Both the position numbers and the translations under genes were made by a program. A stretch of DNA of 64,000 nt from positions 1 through 64,000 of the forward strand of contig JBEKVB010000013.1 in assembly GCA_049514435.1 (NCBI GenBank), given 5' to 3'. Shown here piece after piece: positions 39,981 to 48,511 of this stretch (positions are counted from its first letter, which is position 1; every line of letters starts with the position of its first letter). Under the pieces are notes generated by a model, which was not told the origin of the DNA, searched no databases, and saw only the letters and a program-made list of their open reading frames with translations. The stretch is from UBA4810 sp002479215 (GTDB taxonomy: Bacteria; Desulfobacterota; Syntrophia; Syntrophales; Smithellaceae).

Positions 39981-40548
39981 AATTTATTGCTCCTTCTATT
40001 TCAATAGCATGATACGTCTGCCCATAGTAGAAAAATCATGTTCTGCCAAATAGTTACCAGAGGTAGCCTTTTGGGTTAGGATAGTTTACAGCAGCTCTGG
40101 CAGCTTGGGGATGTCCTAATGTTCATTACTTAGGTCATAGATAAATTTTCCTACGAGGGCTAACCTTAAAGACTTAATCTTTTATTATTAAGATTATAAC
40201 AAATAAAAATCCCCGTCAACATAAGAAAAAATAATTGTAAAAAGCACATAAAATGTCCGGTTAAAAAGTTATCAGTAAGTGGTGATAGATGAGACGGGGA
40301 GGGTAGGGTTTCTTGGCAATTTTCAGGAAAAGCTTCATAGGATCGTTTGGAGTATGGGCGTTGTAGAAGATGATGATAGTTGTGTTCCGCTGGGATGAGA
40401 AATAGCTTAAAAATTCAACCGTATATGAAAAGGCCACAGGATTCGCCCCATGGCCTTCTTTGTGGTTCTTAAAGATTATTACTTAATTCATCCGGCAGAC
40501 AAACCGCCTCTCCGGTAAATCACCTTGAGATGCAAAAAAACCAATAAC
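39981..40548. other. gene-free 568 bp between response regulator and OMP genes
   Basis: No credible gene. ATTATTAAGATTATAAC and TCTTTTATTATTAAGAT near 40177-40200 are AT-rich and partly self-complementary. A hairpin AAGGCCA...TGGCCTT at 40430-40462 may end the OMP transcript on the minus strand. The rest (about 40210-40420) is unexplained, with GACGGGGAGGGTAGGG-type purine runs. Confidence 0.4.
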
Positions 40549-41397
40549 TTAGAATGAAAAGAGAACTCCTACATTAACGCCGTACTCATTGGCTGTGCTC
40601 GACGGCTCATAAAAGCCATACTGATTTACATCACTTGCTGCAAATGAACGGTATTCGTACCATGGTGTTACTGAAATTCCAATGTTATTGGTGAACTTAT
40701 AGGTAACAGGAATTTCCGCGTAGAAGCCGATTCGGTTGCCTAAAGTGAAACTCATGTCGGGGCCAAAGTAGCCGCCTGCTGTTTTTGATAAGTAAGCGGT
40801 CGCTGTGCCGTAAACCATGAAATTAGCCGCGACAGAGGCGGCTATATTCAATTTTTCAGTTATATTGTAATCGGCTTTGATTCCCACGGGAATATAGTTC
40901 CATTGATAAAATTCTTCATAAGTGAAAGTGCCGTCAATATAACCGGGGTCACCTCGCTGCCAGTACTGGTAACCGTAGCCGAGATAAGGAATTAACAGGA
41001 AACTTTTGCCTATGGGTATGGCGTATCCAATATTTGCTTCAAATTTTAACATCCTGGCTGATTCATTCGTATACTTTAACGGCGTACCGGACGGCTGACT
41101 TGCTCCATCATAGGTTATATCAGCAGCCGCATAGCTTAAAAATACTTTTGCATATATTGAGGACTTCTTTTTAAAAGTATAATCTAAATATACACCCGGC
41201 AACCATCCGTATTCCGTACTTTTGGCGGGCATGACCAAATCTTCTTTATAATCAAAGTAAAAATAAGTCAGGCCCAACTTGATGGCTGACGGATTTTCAA
41301 CCGGCGCCGCATTTTCCGCCATTAACGGAGTGCTGCAAAAAAGAAAAAGTATTATTACTAAATTAAAAATGAAAAGTGGTTTAAATGTTTTTACCAT
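40549..41397 (-). CDS. outer-membrane beta-barrel protein
   Basis: A 282-residue protein with a signal peptide (LVIILFLFCSTPLMAENAAP). The mature chain alternates hydrophobic and polar residues in about ten strands and ends in Phe (VGVLFSF), a signal recognised by the BamA machine. Many Tyr/Trp/Gly at strand ends (GYGYQYWQRG, WYEYRSF) are typical. It resembles the opacity/OmpA-barrel type rather than trimeric porins. Role unknown; possibly adhesion or a small pore. A ribosome binding site AGGAGG precedes the ATG. Confidence 0.8.
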   Translation of the reverse strand: MVKTFKPLFIFNLVIILFLFCSTPLMAENAAPVENPSAIKLGLTYFYFDYKEDLVMPAKSTEYGWLPGVYLDYTFKKKSSIYAKVFLSYAAADITYDGASQPSGTPLKYTNESARMLKFEANIGYAIPIGKSFLLIPYLGYGYQYWQRGDPGYIDGTFTYEEFYQWNYIPVGIKADYNITEKLNIAASVAANFMVYGTATAYLSKTAGGYFGPDMSFTLGNRIGFYAEIPVTYKFTNNIGISVTPWYEYRSFAASDVNQYGFYEPSSTANEYGVNVGVLFSF

Positions 41398-41502
41398 AAT
41401 ATTTCCTCCTTTTTTATTTTTACCCTCTATCTGAGATATTTTGCTTTCAGGTAACCTTGCGTATTAAAAAGCATAAAACCTTAGGCACGTCAACCTATTT
41501 CC

Positions 41503-42153
41503 TCAGGATTTTTTATAGAGAGAGTTTTTAGCGATGTATTGACGGACTTTATCCGGCGTAAGATATCTTATAGATTTATCATCTTTGAACATCTCTTTCA
41601 TCCGGGATGAAGAAATGTCCAAAAAGCTTACATGACGGAAATATATGGTGTGACCGGTCGGACCTCTAAATCCGTCAATTTTTTCATCGTAAGTAAATCG
41701 TGCGGCAAAGTCTTTCGGTAAGATGCCGTCCAATTTCATATTTTCATATCCGGGACGTGTCATTACGGCAAAATTGCACAACAGCAGAAGTTTCTCCCAA
41801 TCTTTCCATGTCGTAACCGCTTGAAAAGCATCCTGCCCGACGATGAAGTATAGTTCCAAATCCTCCATGTACTTGTTAAGAATATATTCCACTGTTTCCA
41901 CGGAATAAGATTTACCGGCGCGTAAATTCTCCACATCGGAAAAAGAGAAATTAACATTGCCTTCAATTGCCAGACGAATCATTTGCTCACGATGGTAAAA
42001 AGAGGTGATTTCGGCTTCCAGCTTATGCGGCGGCCGCGATGACGGGATAAAAATGATGCGGTTTAAATTAAAGATTCCCAGCATTTCTTCCGCGCCCCTT
42101 AAATGTCCGAAATGAATCGGATCAAAAGTTCCTCCCAAAAGTCCCCATTTCAT
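41503..42153 (-). CDS. nadD: nicotinate-nucleotide adenylyltransferase
   Basis: A 216-residue NadD. GGTFDPIHFGHLRGAEEML carries the GTFDPxHxGH nucleotidyl-transfer motif; FIPSSRPPHK and LELYFIVGQDAFQAVTTWKD are substrate-binding; ISSSRMKEMF is the C-terminal ISxTxxR-like motif. It adenylates nicotinate mononucleotide to NaAD on the way to NAD+. The start overlaps the end of proA by four bases, so the two are coupled. Confidence 0.93.
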   Translation of the reverse strand: MKWGLLGGTFDPIHFGHLRGAEEMLGIFNLNRIIFIPSSRPPHKLEAEITSFYHREQMIRLAIEGNVNFSFSDVENLRAGKSYSVETVEYILNKYMEDLELYFIVGQDAFQAVTTWKDWEKLLLLCNFAVMTRPGYENMKLDGILPKDFAARFTYDEKIDGFRGPTGHTIYFRHVSFLDISSSRMKEMFKDDKSIRYLTPDKVRQYIAKNSLYKKS

Positions 42154-43406
42154 GTTCGCACCTGTCCGTTGCCGTAAATTATAAATTTTGTTGTTGTCAA
42201 TTCTTCCAGTCCCATTGGTCCGAAGGCATGAAGCTTTGTCGTGGAGATGCCAATTTCCGCGCCTAATCCCAACTCAAAGCCGTCGCTGAAACGCGTGGAG
42301 GCATTGACCAGCACGGTTGAAGAATTGACCTCGTTTAAAAAGCGTTGAGAATTGTTATAGTCGTTCGTTATTATTGACTCCGTATGTAAAGAACCATACT
42401 TCTCAATATGAGCGATGGCTTCATCAATATTCTCCACAACTCTTACAGCCAGAATTAAATCGAGATATTCGGCAAACCAGTCATCTTCAGTTGCGGCTTC
42501 TATGTTTTTTAAGATCGCTCTTGTTTTTTCGCATCCTCTGAGGATGACACCTGCTTCTTGCAATTTTCCCGCCACCTGCGGCAAAAACTTGCGGGCGATG
42601 TCTTTGTGTACCAGTAAGGTTTCCATGGCATTGCAAACGCCCGGGCGCTGAACTTTGGCATTGAAGCAAATATTTACAGCCATCTCCATATCGGCCTGCG
42701 CGTCAACAAAGATATGACAGACCCCCTTGTAGTGTTTGATTACGGGTATTTTGGATTGGGCAACCACGGCCCGAATCAATTCTTCTCCTCCGCGGGGAAT
42801 GATTAAATCAATATATTCATCCAACTGTAGCATCGCCGATACGGCTTCGCGATTAGTCAGAGGAATTACTTGAATTGCTGCTGCGGGCAAGGAGCTTTTG
42901 CGCAAAACCTCTTGCAGGATGGAGGCGATGGCCAGGTTGGAATTAATTGCTTCGGAACCGCCCCGTAAAATTACTGCGTTTCCCGATTTGAGGCAAAGGG
43001 CGGAGGCATCAACCGTAACATTGGGGCGCGATTCGTAAATGATGCCGATAACTCCTAAAGGAATGCGCATCCTGCCCACCAAAAGACCATTGGGACGGCG
43101 CCACATGGAAGTTATCTTGCCTACGGGATCGGGAAGCGCGGCTACTTCCCGTAGTCCTTGAGCCATTAATTCAATTGTAGCTTTTTCCAGAGTGAGGCGG
43201 TCAATCATGGCCAGGGAAAGTCCTGATTGCTTAGCTTTGGAAATATCCTTGGCGTTTTCGGCCAGAAGAAAATCACGCTTGCGGTCAAGTTCAACTGCCA
43301 TTTGCAAGAGGGCATTATTTTTGGCCGCCGATGTTACACGGGAAATATTTCGCGCCGCAAGTCGTGCGTCTTGGGCGATTTGTTTTATTGAATTTTTTAT
43401 ATCCAT
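42150..43406 (-). CDS. proA: gamma-glutamyl phosphate reductase
   Basis: A 418-residue aldehyde-dehydrogenase-fold enzyme making glutamate-5-semialdehyde with NADPH for proline. IGIIYESRPNVTVDASALCL is the family signature; KCH-like NAKVQRPGVCNAMETLLVH holds the catalytic Cys; GLGAEIGISTTKLHAFGPMG is the conserved C-terminal region. The order proA-nadD is common in Desulfobacterota and Firmicutes. No proB is in the window. Confidence 0.94.
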   Translation of the reverse strand: MDIKNSIKQIAQDARLAARNISRVTSAAKNNALLQMAVELDRKRDFLLAENAKDISKAKQSGLSLAMIDRLTLEKATIELMAQGLREVAALPDPVGKITSMWRRPNGLLVGRMRIPLGVIGIIYESRPNVTVDASALCLKSGNAVILRGGSEAINSNLAIASILQEVLRKSSLPAAAIQVIPLTNREAVSAMLQLDEYIDLIIPRGGEELIRAVVAQSKIPVIKHYKGVCHIFVDAQADMEMAVNICFNAKVQRPGVCNAMETLLVHKDIARKFLPQVAGKLQEAGVILRGCEKTRAILKNIEAATEDDWFAEYLDLILAVRVVENIDEAIAHIEKYGSLHTESIITNDYNNSQRFLNEVNSSTVLVNASTRFSDGFELGLGAEIGISTTKLHAFGPMGLEELTTTKFIIYGNGQVRT

Positions 43407-43595
43407 AAAGTATCCTGATACCTAAAAAATAAATTTCTTGCATTTTTTCCAATTATTGATAAAAGCCGCCTCATTTAATGAGGGTTGGATAACTTTTTAA
43501 ACATGATATAAGAAATTTACCAATAATCAATAATTGTCTTAATTTACAGGACAATAATTTTTGTGTCAAGACCTTTGCCGGGATAGAAAATAAAT

Positions 43596-44663
43596 ATGAA
43601 TAGGATAAGAATTAAAGCTGGTAAGCGCGTTTACGAAATTATCAAGGATGGCGGCTTTGATTTAAATTCCGTTTCGACATATTATGGAGCGGCAGTAGGG
43701 CCGCGATGGTTAATTGCCAGCGGCTTTGATTTAACTCTCTTGAAAGGTGAATTTTTAGGCCGTTCCAGGGCTGTGAATTTAGTTGGTTCCTCCGCCGGAG
43801 CGTGGCGTTTTGCCGCGTGGTTACAACCGGAAGCTTCCCAATGTTACCAAAAACTTTTAGATGCCTATATAAATACAAGATACTCCCGAAAAGATAATCC
43901 TTCCAGCGTGTTGGGAAAATTTACCAGCCTTGTCAATGAATATTTAGAAGATGATGCGCTGCCTTTTGCCTTAGCTAATAAAAGGTATCGGTTAGCTATA
44001 ATTACTGCCCGGTCACGCGGCCTTGTTGCTTCAGAAGTTCAATGGTTACAGAAATTAGGTTTGGTAGCTTGTTATTTATTTAACCGCATCAGCCGTAATA
44101 ATATTTATCATTTTGCGGAGAGGGTTGTGTTTTATAATTGTTCCATGCCGCCGTCCTTTTGTTTACAGCCGCAGTTCCGCGGCCGCTACGTAAGAATCAA
44201 TGAAATCAATTTCAAGTACGCCGTTATGGCCTCGGGAGCCATACCTCTTGTTGTTGCCGGCGTGCGTAACATTTATGGCGCTCCGCGTGGCATTTACCGT
44301 GATGGCGGTCTCATCGATTACCATCTTATACACCAGTTTGCCGCTAAAGAAAACGAGACAGTGCTTTTCTTTCATCATCAGGAACGGATCATTCCGGGAT
44401 GGTTCGATAAAAATCTGATACGCCGTGTGCCTGATGAGGAAACATTAAGCAATGTCTTGATGGTATTCCCCACACAAAGTTTTGTGGAAAAACTTCCGGG
44501 TGGAAAAGTTCCCGAGCGCGCTGATTTTCTCGCCTACATTGATGATCAGGAAACAAGAATTAAAAATTGGTATAAAGCTGTGGAATTATCTGCGCCACTG
44601 GGCGATGATTTTATAGAACTGGTGGAAAGCGGCAGGCTCAGGGATGTAGTAGAAAAACTGTAA
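43596..44663 (+). CDS. patatin-like phospholipase
   Basis: A 355-residue patatin-fold acyl hydrolase. NLVGSSAGAWRFAAW has the nucleophile elbow GSSAG (about residue 68) and YRDGGLIDYH holds the catalytic Asp of the DGG motif. The oxyanion Gly-rich stretch is near residue 27 (DLNSVSTYYGAAVGPRW), atypical. It probably cleaves ester bonds of lipids; cytoplasmic or membrane-associated. No signal peptide. A repeat element starts at the stop codon. Confidence 0.83.
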   Translation: MNRIRIKAGKRVYEIIKDGGFDLNSVSTYYGAAVGPRWLIASGFDLTLLKGEFLGRSRAVNLVGSSAGAWRFAAWLQPEASQCYQKLLDAYINTRYSRKDNPSSVLGKFTSLVNEYLEDDALPFALANKRYRLAIITARSRGLVASEVQWLQKLGLVACYLFNRISRNNIYHFAERVVFYNCSMPPSFCLQPQFRGRYVRINEINFKYAVMASGAIPLVVAGVRNIYGAPRGIYRDGGLIDYHLIHQFAAKENETVLFFHHQERIIPGWFDKNLIRRVPDEETLSNVLMVFPTQSFVEKLPGGKVPERADFLAYIDDQETRIKNWYKAVELSAPLGDDFIELVESGRLRDVVEKL

Positions 44664-44785
44664 TACCATTTCGCTTTCTTTGGCTAACTTTGTTGGCAGC
44701 GTCGTCGGCTTCCTCAACGTATGCACAATACGCCTCGTCGGCCTCCTCCTTGCCGCCGCGTTATCCTTTGAAAGCAAAATGGTAT
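44663..44785. repeat. 123-bp inverted-repeat-ended element, copy 5
   Basis: The ends ATACCATTTCGCTTTC (44663-44678) and GAAAGCAAAATGGTAT (44770-44785) pair. Compared with copy 1, both arms have changed together. Length is exactly that of copy 1, in reverse orientation: CTAACTTTGTTGGCAGCGTC, GTCGGCTTCCTCAACGTATG and CCTTGCCGCCGCGTTATC are shared. Confidence 0.8.
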
Positions 44786-44831
44786 AAGATTGTTACCCTA
44801 CCCTATTAAAACTTTGATCTGATGAGTTAAA

Positions 44832-45758
44832 GTGGAACTAGAAGATAAAGTTTCCAGACTGAAAGAAATATTCAAAGAGTGCGTGCTTTGTCCCCGCAAG
44901 TGTCATGTTAACCGCACTAAAGGAGAATTAGGCTATTGCCGCTTGCCGGCAAAGATCGTTATGAATTGTGTGCTGGCGCATCACGGCGAAGAACCGCCAC
45001 TGTCCGGCAAAAACGGTGCGGGCACCATATTTTTTTCTTCCTGCAATTTAGGTTGTATTTATTGTCAGAATTATCAGATATCGCAATCGACGGCGGGGCG
45101 GCAACTTTCTGTGTCGCAGATGGCCGAGGTGATGCTGGATTTGCATAGGCGCGGCTGTCACAATGTCGAACCGGTTACACCTACGCCTCAGACGCCGCTG
45201 ATTATGGAAGCACTTCTTCTAGCACGCGCACAGGGCTTGAAGATCCCTTTCGTGTATAACTGCGGAGGCTATGAGAATCCGGAAATCGTCGAAATGCTTG
45301 CGGGCATGGTGGAAATATATCTGCCTGATTTCAAATACGGGTTGGAAGAAGATGGCCTTGCCTTTTCTTTAGCGCAGGGATATCCCCGTTTTGCTTTGGA
45401 TTCCTTAAAAGAGATGGTGCGGCAGGTTGGCGATGATTTGGAGATGGAAAACGGAGTCGCGAAAAGAGGAGTAATTGTTCGCCATCTGATTTTGCCCGGA
45501 AAAATAGAAAACTCGAAAGAAGTTTTAAGGCTGATTAAAAAAGAAATTTCCACATCTATTCCGATAAGCCTGATGTCGCAATACACACCGATGGCCAAAG
45601 TGCGGCATCATCCGCTTTTGGGGCGCAGAATCAGCAAGGATGAATATAAACAAGTCTTGGATTTTGCCCTGAAAATAGGATTTAAAAATCTTTTTATTCA
45701 AGAAGTAAATGAATACAAGCTGACGCCTGATTTTGATCGAGAAAATCCCTTCAATTAA
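44832..45758 (+). CDS. radical SAM protein, PflA-like
   Basis: A 308-residue protein. VLCPRKCHVNRTKGELGYCR (four Cys) resembles the ferredoxin-like segment of glycyl-radical activases, and SSCNLGCIYCQNYQISQS carries the radical-SAM CxxxCxxC. LPDFKYG and VIVRHLILPGKIENS match the PflA-homologue group of unknown substrate. The start at 44832 is GTG, and GATGAG is a modest site. It may activate a glycyl-radical enzyme, but none is nearby. Confidence 0.85.
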   Translation: MELEDKVSRLKEIFKECVLCPRKCHVNRTKGELGYCRLPAKIVMNCVLAHHGEEPPLSGKNGAGTIFFSSCNLGCIYCQNYQISQSTAGRQLSVSQMAEVMLDLHRRGCHNVEPVTPTPQTPLIMEALLLARAQGLKIPFVYNCGGYENPEIVEMLAGMVEIYLPDFKYGLEEDGLAFSLAQGYPRFALDSLKEMVRQVGDDLEMENGVAKRGVIVRHLILPGKIENSKEVLRLIKKEISTSIPISLMSQYTPMAKVRHHPLLGRRISKDEYKQVLDFALKIGFKNLFIQEVNEYKLTPDFDRENPFN

Positions 45759-45778
45759 TTGTGATGGTTCATTTGGGT

Positions 45779-45833
45779 GGACAACGAAAAAATCAGCGGG
45801 AGCATAGCGATCGGCTGAATTGACTTGTTAAGT
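45779..45833 (-). other. attC site h, 55 bp
   Basis: The core GTTAAGT (45827-45833; minus-strand ACTTAAC, holding the stop TAA of the cassette gene) and outer core GGACAAC (45779-45785). AACGAAAAAATCAGC...GGAGCATAGCGATCGGCTG matches attC d at 25965-26019 almost base for base. CAGC/GCTG pair in the stem. Confidence 0.78.
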
Positions 45834-46229
45834 GCTTTTTGATTTATTGGCCCAATAATCATGAACCTTATTGAACTCATTGATCCAACAAACCAGAATA
45901 TCCGAAGTATCTTTTCCAAGTGACTTTGCAAGCTCAAAGAAACCTGGTCCCGGTTGCATATCACCGCTTTTGTGAACAACGATTGCGGTCAACATTCCTC
46001 TTCCCGCCTTGTCTTCCGCAGTACCGATTTCCCCAAGAAGATGAAACATCCTTGGATCGTGCGCTTCGATTTGAATTGCAGTAATTTGCACTGCCAATTC
46101 CGAATAGGCAATACGTCCTTTTCGACGAGCCACATTAATTAGAATTTCAGTTGCTTGTGTCTTGGCTTTTTCCCAATCAGGCCCAGCATATCCATAGGTA
46201 TTGAGCATGGGTTTATTCCTTTACTTAAC
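45827..46229 (-). mobile_element. lone integron-type cassette with one gene
   Basis: The start core GTTAAGT (minus, 46223-46229) is the exact complement of the R'' core ACTTAAC (45827-45833). One gene of 126 residues fills the cassette and attC h follows. It sits between a radical-SAM gene and lolA, with no integrase nearby. Confidence 0.75.
45828..46208 (-). CDS. cassette gene: small soluble protein, unknown
   Basis: A 126-residue protein, alpha/beta by eye. It starts MLNTYGYAGPDWEKAKTQAT and has RKGRIAYSELAVQITAIQIE followed by a HLLGEIGTAEDKAGRGMLTA segment, then a polar C-terminus. I recognise a recurrent cassette-borne hypothetical family, with no function known. GAIGTAEDKAGRGML could be a turn around a ligand pocket. 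The stop TAA lies in the attC core and the ATG is 15 nt from the start core, so there is little room for a ribosome binding site. Confidence 0.7.
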   Translation of the reverse strand: MLNTYGYAGPDWEKAKTQATEILINVARRKGRIAYSELAVQITAIQIEAHDPRMFHLLGEIGTAEDKAGRGMLTAIVVHKSGDMQPGPGFFELAKSLGKDTSDILVCWINEFNKVHDYWANKSKST

Positions 46230-46270
46230 AATTAATATGCTTACTTGGTAATTTCCGATTTTCACAAAAT
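46223..46270 (-). other. attI-like conserved leader, copy 3
   Basis: On the minus strand: TTTTGTGAAAATCGGAAATT, ACCAAGTAA, GCATATTAATTGTTAAGT. It aligns with the leaders at 35552-35605 and 6864-6911, including TTGA/TAGA further upstream. It ends in the cassette start core. Confidence 0.6.
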
Positions 46271-46326
46271 TCTACTTCAATTAATGAAAAATGAAAAGAG
46301 AATCCCGTAATGCTTGTTAAGTATTC

Positions 46327-47079
46327 TTACGGCATTTCGGAAATATTTGTTCCCGCGGGCGGCTGAAACTGAAATATTTTGTCCGCAATCCTATTATTGA
46401 TTGACATATTGGAAAATTTCACTGAGGTGGAATTACCGAATGCATCATCGAATCGAACTTGTAAGATATAAAATTCGTTTTTATCAACGACGATATGAAG
46501 CGGATAGAGAAGAGTATTCTTTTCGAGCGGGGTTAACAGCAATAAATAGTTCCCATTTTTGTCCAAACCTTTGGGTTCGTCGTATCGGATGGTAAAATCA
46601 TCCTTCAATTTTCCCAAACCGGATAAAAAATTGATTAATGTTTTGGATCGAAAGATGTTTTCCGATTTTTGTCTGTAGGCTATTTTTTCCTGCGGAAGGT
46701 AAAGCCATGTTGTCCTAGAGTTTATTACCAGCTTCTTCGCTTTTGGCTTCGTATAATCCCAGAGCATATTCCTGGGATTCTTAAAGTAAACAGTCCCTTC
46801 TTCTATTTCTGTCTTCTTTATTGATTTTATCGTTGTTTCCTGAAGAAAATGAGCCCTAAAATCTTCCGTTTTCTCGTAAGTATGCTGTAATTTTTGGACA
46901 ACATCGTCGATAGACGGAAGTTCTTCGGCCAGTACAATGCCGAGCAAAAATATTATTAAAAACAGGAGAGCAATTAACCAAAAACGAGTTGTAATTGCTG
47001 TAACTATTTCATTTGCCTTAAGAAAATTTTCGCTTATTTTTTTATAAAAAAAATCAAAAAAAGAGGTCATAAATGGCAC
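46327..47079 (-). CDS. lolA: outer-membrane lipoprotein carrier protein LolA
   Basis: A 250-residue protein. A long N-terminus leads into a hydrophobic segment (RFWLIALLFLIIFLLGIVLA, cleavage near AEELPS) and then the LolA fold: VVQKLQHTYEKTEDFRAHFL, EEGTVYFKNPRNMLWDYTKP, TWLYLPQEKIAYRQKS. LolA ferries lipoproteins across the periplasm, so the cell has an outer membrane. The ~30 residues before the signal core are longer than usual; a later start is possible but none has a better ribosome binding site. Confidence 0.88.
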   Translation of the reverse strand: MPFMTSFFDFFYKKISENFLKANEIVTAITTRFWLIALLFLIIFLLGIVLAEELPSIDDVVQKLQHTYEKTEDFRAHFLQETTIKSIKKTEIEEGTVYFKNPRNMLWDYTKPKAKKLVINSRTTWLYLPQEKIAYRQKSENIFRSKTLINFLSGLGKLKDDFTIRYDEPKGLDKNGNYLLLLTPLEKNTLLYPLHIVVDKNEFYILQVRFDDAFGNSTSVKFSNMSINNRIADKIFQFQPPAGTNISEMP

Positions 47080-47237
47080 ATTTTTTTCTAGAGAGTTTAT
47101 ATCTGCCTCTTTTACTGTTTTACAAGTGGTGATGATAACAGGCTATATTTATAAACAGTTGATTTTATTTAATATTTATCTTGCTCAAACCTTAGGCAAT
47201 TTGGTGTAGAATCGCGCCAATTACGGACTGGCGGCGA

Positions 47238-47281
47238 TTATCAACAGCGATATCAACAGCCTTTTCCACAGATTTGTGGAA
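47238..47281. other. palindrome and DnaA-box-like sequences
   Basis: TTATCAACA (47238-47246) and TTTTCCACA (47262-47270) each differ from the DnaA box TTATCCACA by one or two bases. TTCCACA-GATT-TGTGGAA (47264-47281) is a perfect inverted repeat. It lies between ilvE and lolA and could also be a terminator or an operator. Confidence 0.25.
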
Positions 47282-47343
47282 TACAAATCCAAGTGCTTGT
47301 ATCCAAGGGGGAAAATCTATGGTCATCATTTTTTGGTACACCA

Positions 47344-48420
47344 TTAACCGTGAATTTTGACACGCCAGCCAAACTCATCTTCTTTCAATCCATATTGGAT
47401 TTGCAGAATTTCATTGTATAATTTTTCTGCCAAAGGACCTGTTTTCCCGCCGTTGATCAGATATTCTTTTCCACGGAAATAAATTTGACCGACCGGCGAA
47501 ACAATTGCCGCTGTTCCCGAAGCAAAAGCTTCTTTAAGTGTGCCCTTTTTGGAAGCGGTGATAACTTCGTCAATGGAGAGTTGCCGTTCCAAAACTTTTA
47601 TTCCAAAATGACGTGCCAGTTGAATGACGGAATTGCGCGTAATACCGGGCAGAATCGTTCCGGTGAGCGCCGGAGTAATTAGTTCATTACCAATCAGGAA
47701 AAAAATGTTGCTGGTTCCGACTTCTTCCACGTATTTCTTTTCCTTGGCGTCCAACCATAAAACCTGGGTATAACCCATATTTGTGGCGATACGGCTGGCG
47801 TAAAGACTGGCCGCATAATTACCTGCCGCTTTGGTGAAACCGGTTCCACCCAGCGCCGCCCGCACATATTCTTCGGAAACAAAAATTTTCGTCGGAGAAA
47901 ACCCTTGTGGGTAATAAGCTCCGACCGGTCCGACCACAATGAAAAATAGGTATTCGTTGGCTGGATGAACTCCCAGCGCTGGTTCGGTGGCAATCATGGT
48001 CGGGCGGATGTATAAAGATGTGCCGGCTCCGCGAGGAATCCAGTTCTTCTCCAAAACAACGAGTTTTTTCAGGGCATCGAGGAAGATGGCTTCGTCAATT
48101 GAAGGCATGCAAAGCCTTTCCGCGGACGAGTTCATTCTTTTGATGTTTTCTGTGGGGCGGAAAAGAAAAATTGCCCCGTCCCTGCCGCGATACGCTTTCA
48201 ATCCTTCAAATATTTCCTGCGCATAGTGAAGGCACATTGCCGTGGGATCGAGGTTCAACGGCCGGTATGGTTCGATCACGGCGTCATGCCACCCTTTCCC
48301 TTCTTTATATTTCATGTTGAAGAAGTGATCGGTAAAGATTTGGCCGAAACCGAGTTTTGATTCATCCTTTGGTTTGGCTTTCCTCTTTTTTGGGCTTGCC
48401 TTGATAACCTTAATTTTCAT
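47344..48420 (-). CDS. ilvE: branched-chain amino acid aminotransferase
   Basis: A 358-residue PLP class-IV aminotransferase. GFTKAAGNYAASLYASRIAT holds the Lys region; EVGTSNIFFLIGNELITPAL and TGTILPGITRNSVIQLAR are the class-IV signature; the N-terminal DPTAMCLHYAQEIFEGLKAY block is typical of the BCAT long form. It transfers an amino group between glutamate and branched 2-oxo acids. Single gene with 260 bp of spacer on its 3' side. Confidence 0.93.
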   Translation of the reverse strand: MKIKVIKASPKKRKAKPKDESKLGFGQIFTDHFFNMKYKEGKGWHDAVIEPYRPLNLDPTAMCLHYAQEIFEGLKAYRGRDGAIFLFRPTENIKRMNSSAERLCMPSIDEAIFLDALKKLVVLEKNWIPRGAGTSLYIRPTMIATEPALGVHPANEYLFFIVVGPVGAYYPQGFSPTKIFVSEEYVRAALGGTGFTKAAGNYAASLYASRIATNMGYTQVLWLDAKEKKYVEEVGTSNIFFLIGNELITPALTGTILPGITRNSVIQLARHFGIKVLERQLSIDEVITASKKGTLKEAFASGTAAIVSPVGQIYFRGKEYLINGGKTGPLAEKLYNEILQIQYGLKEDEFGWRVKIHG

Positions 48421-48511
48421 ACATGCCTCTTATCGAGCTGCCTTTACAATAGTGTTTCTCAGGCTGCTCTCAAGTAAAATTAATATAGTGCAGCATTTTT
48501 TTTACATATCA

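Noticed and set aside
44586..44777. Open frames in repeat copies 1 and 5 with similar peptides (AARRK...TLRKPTT)
   Set aside because: The similarity comes from the repeat DNA; there is no ribosome binding site and the frames differ in the other copies.
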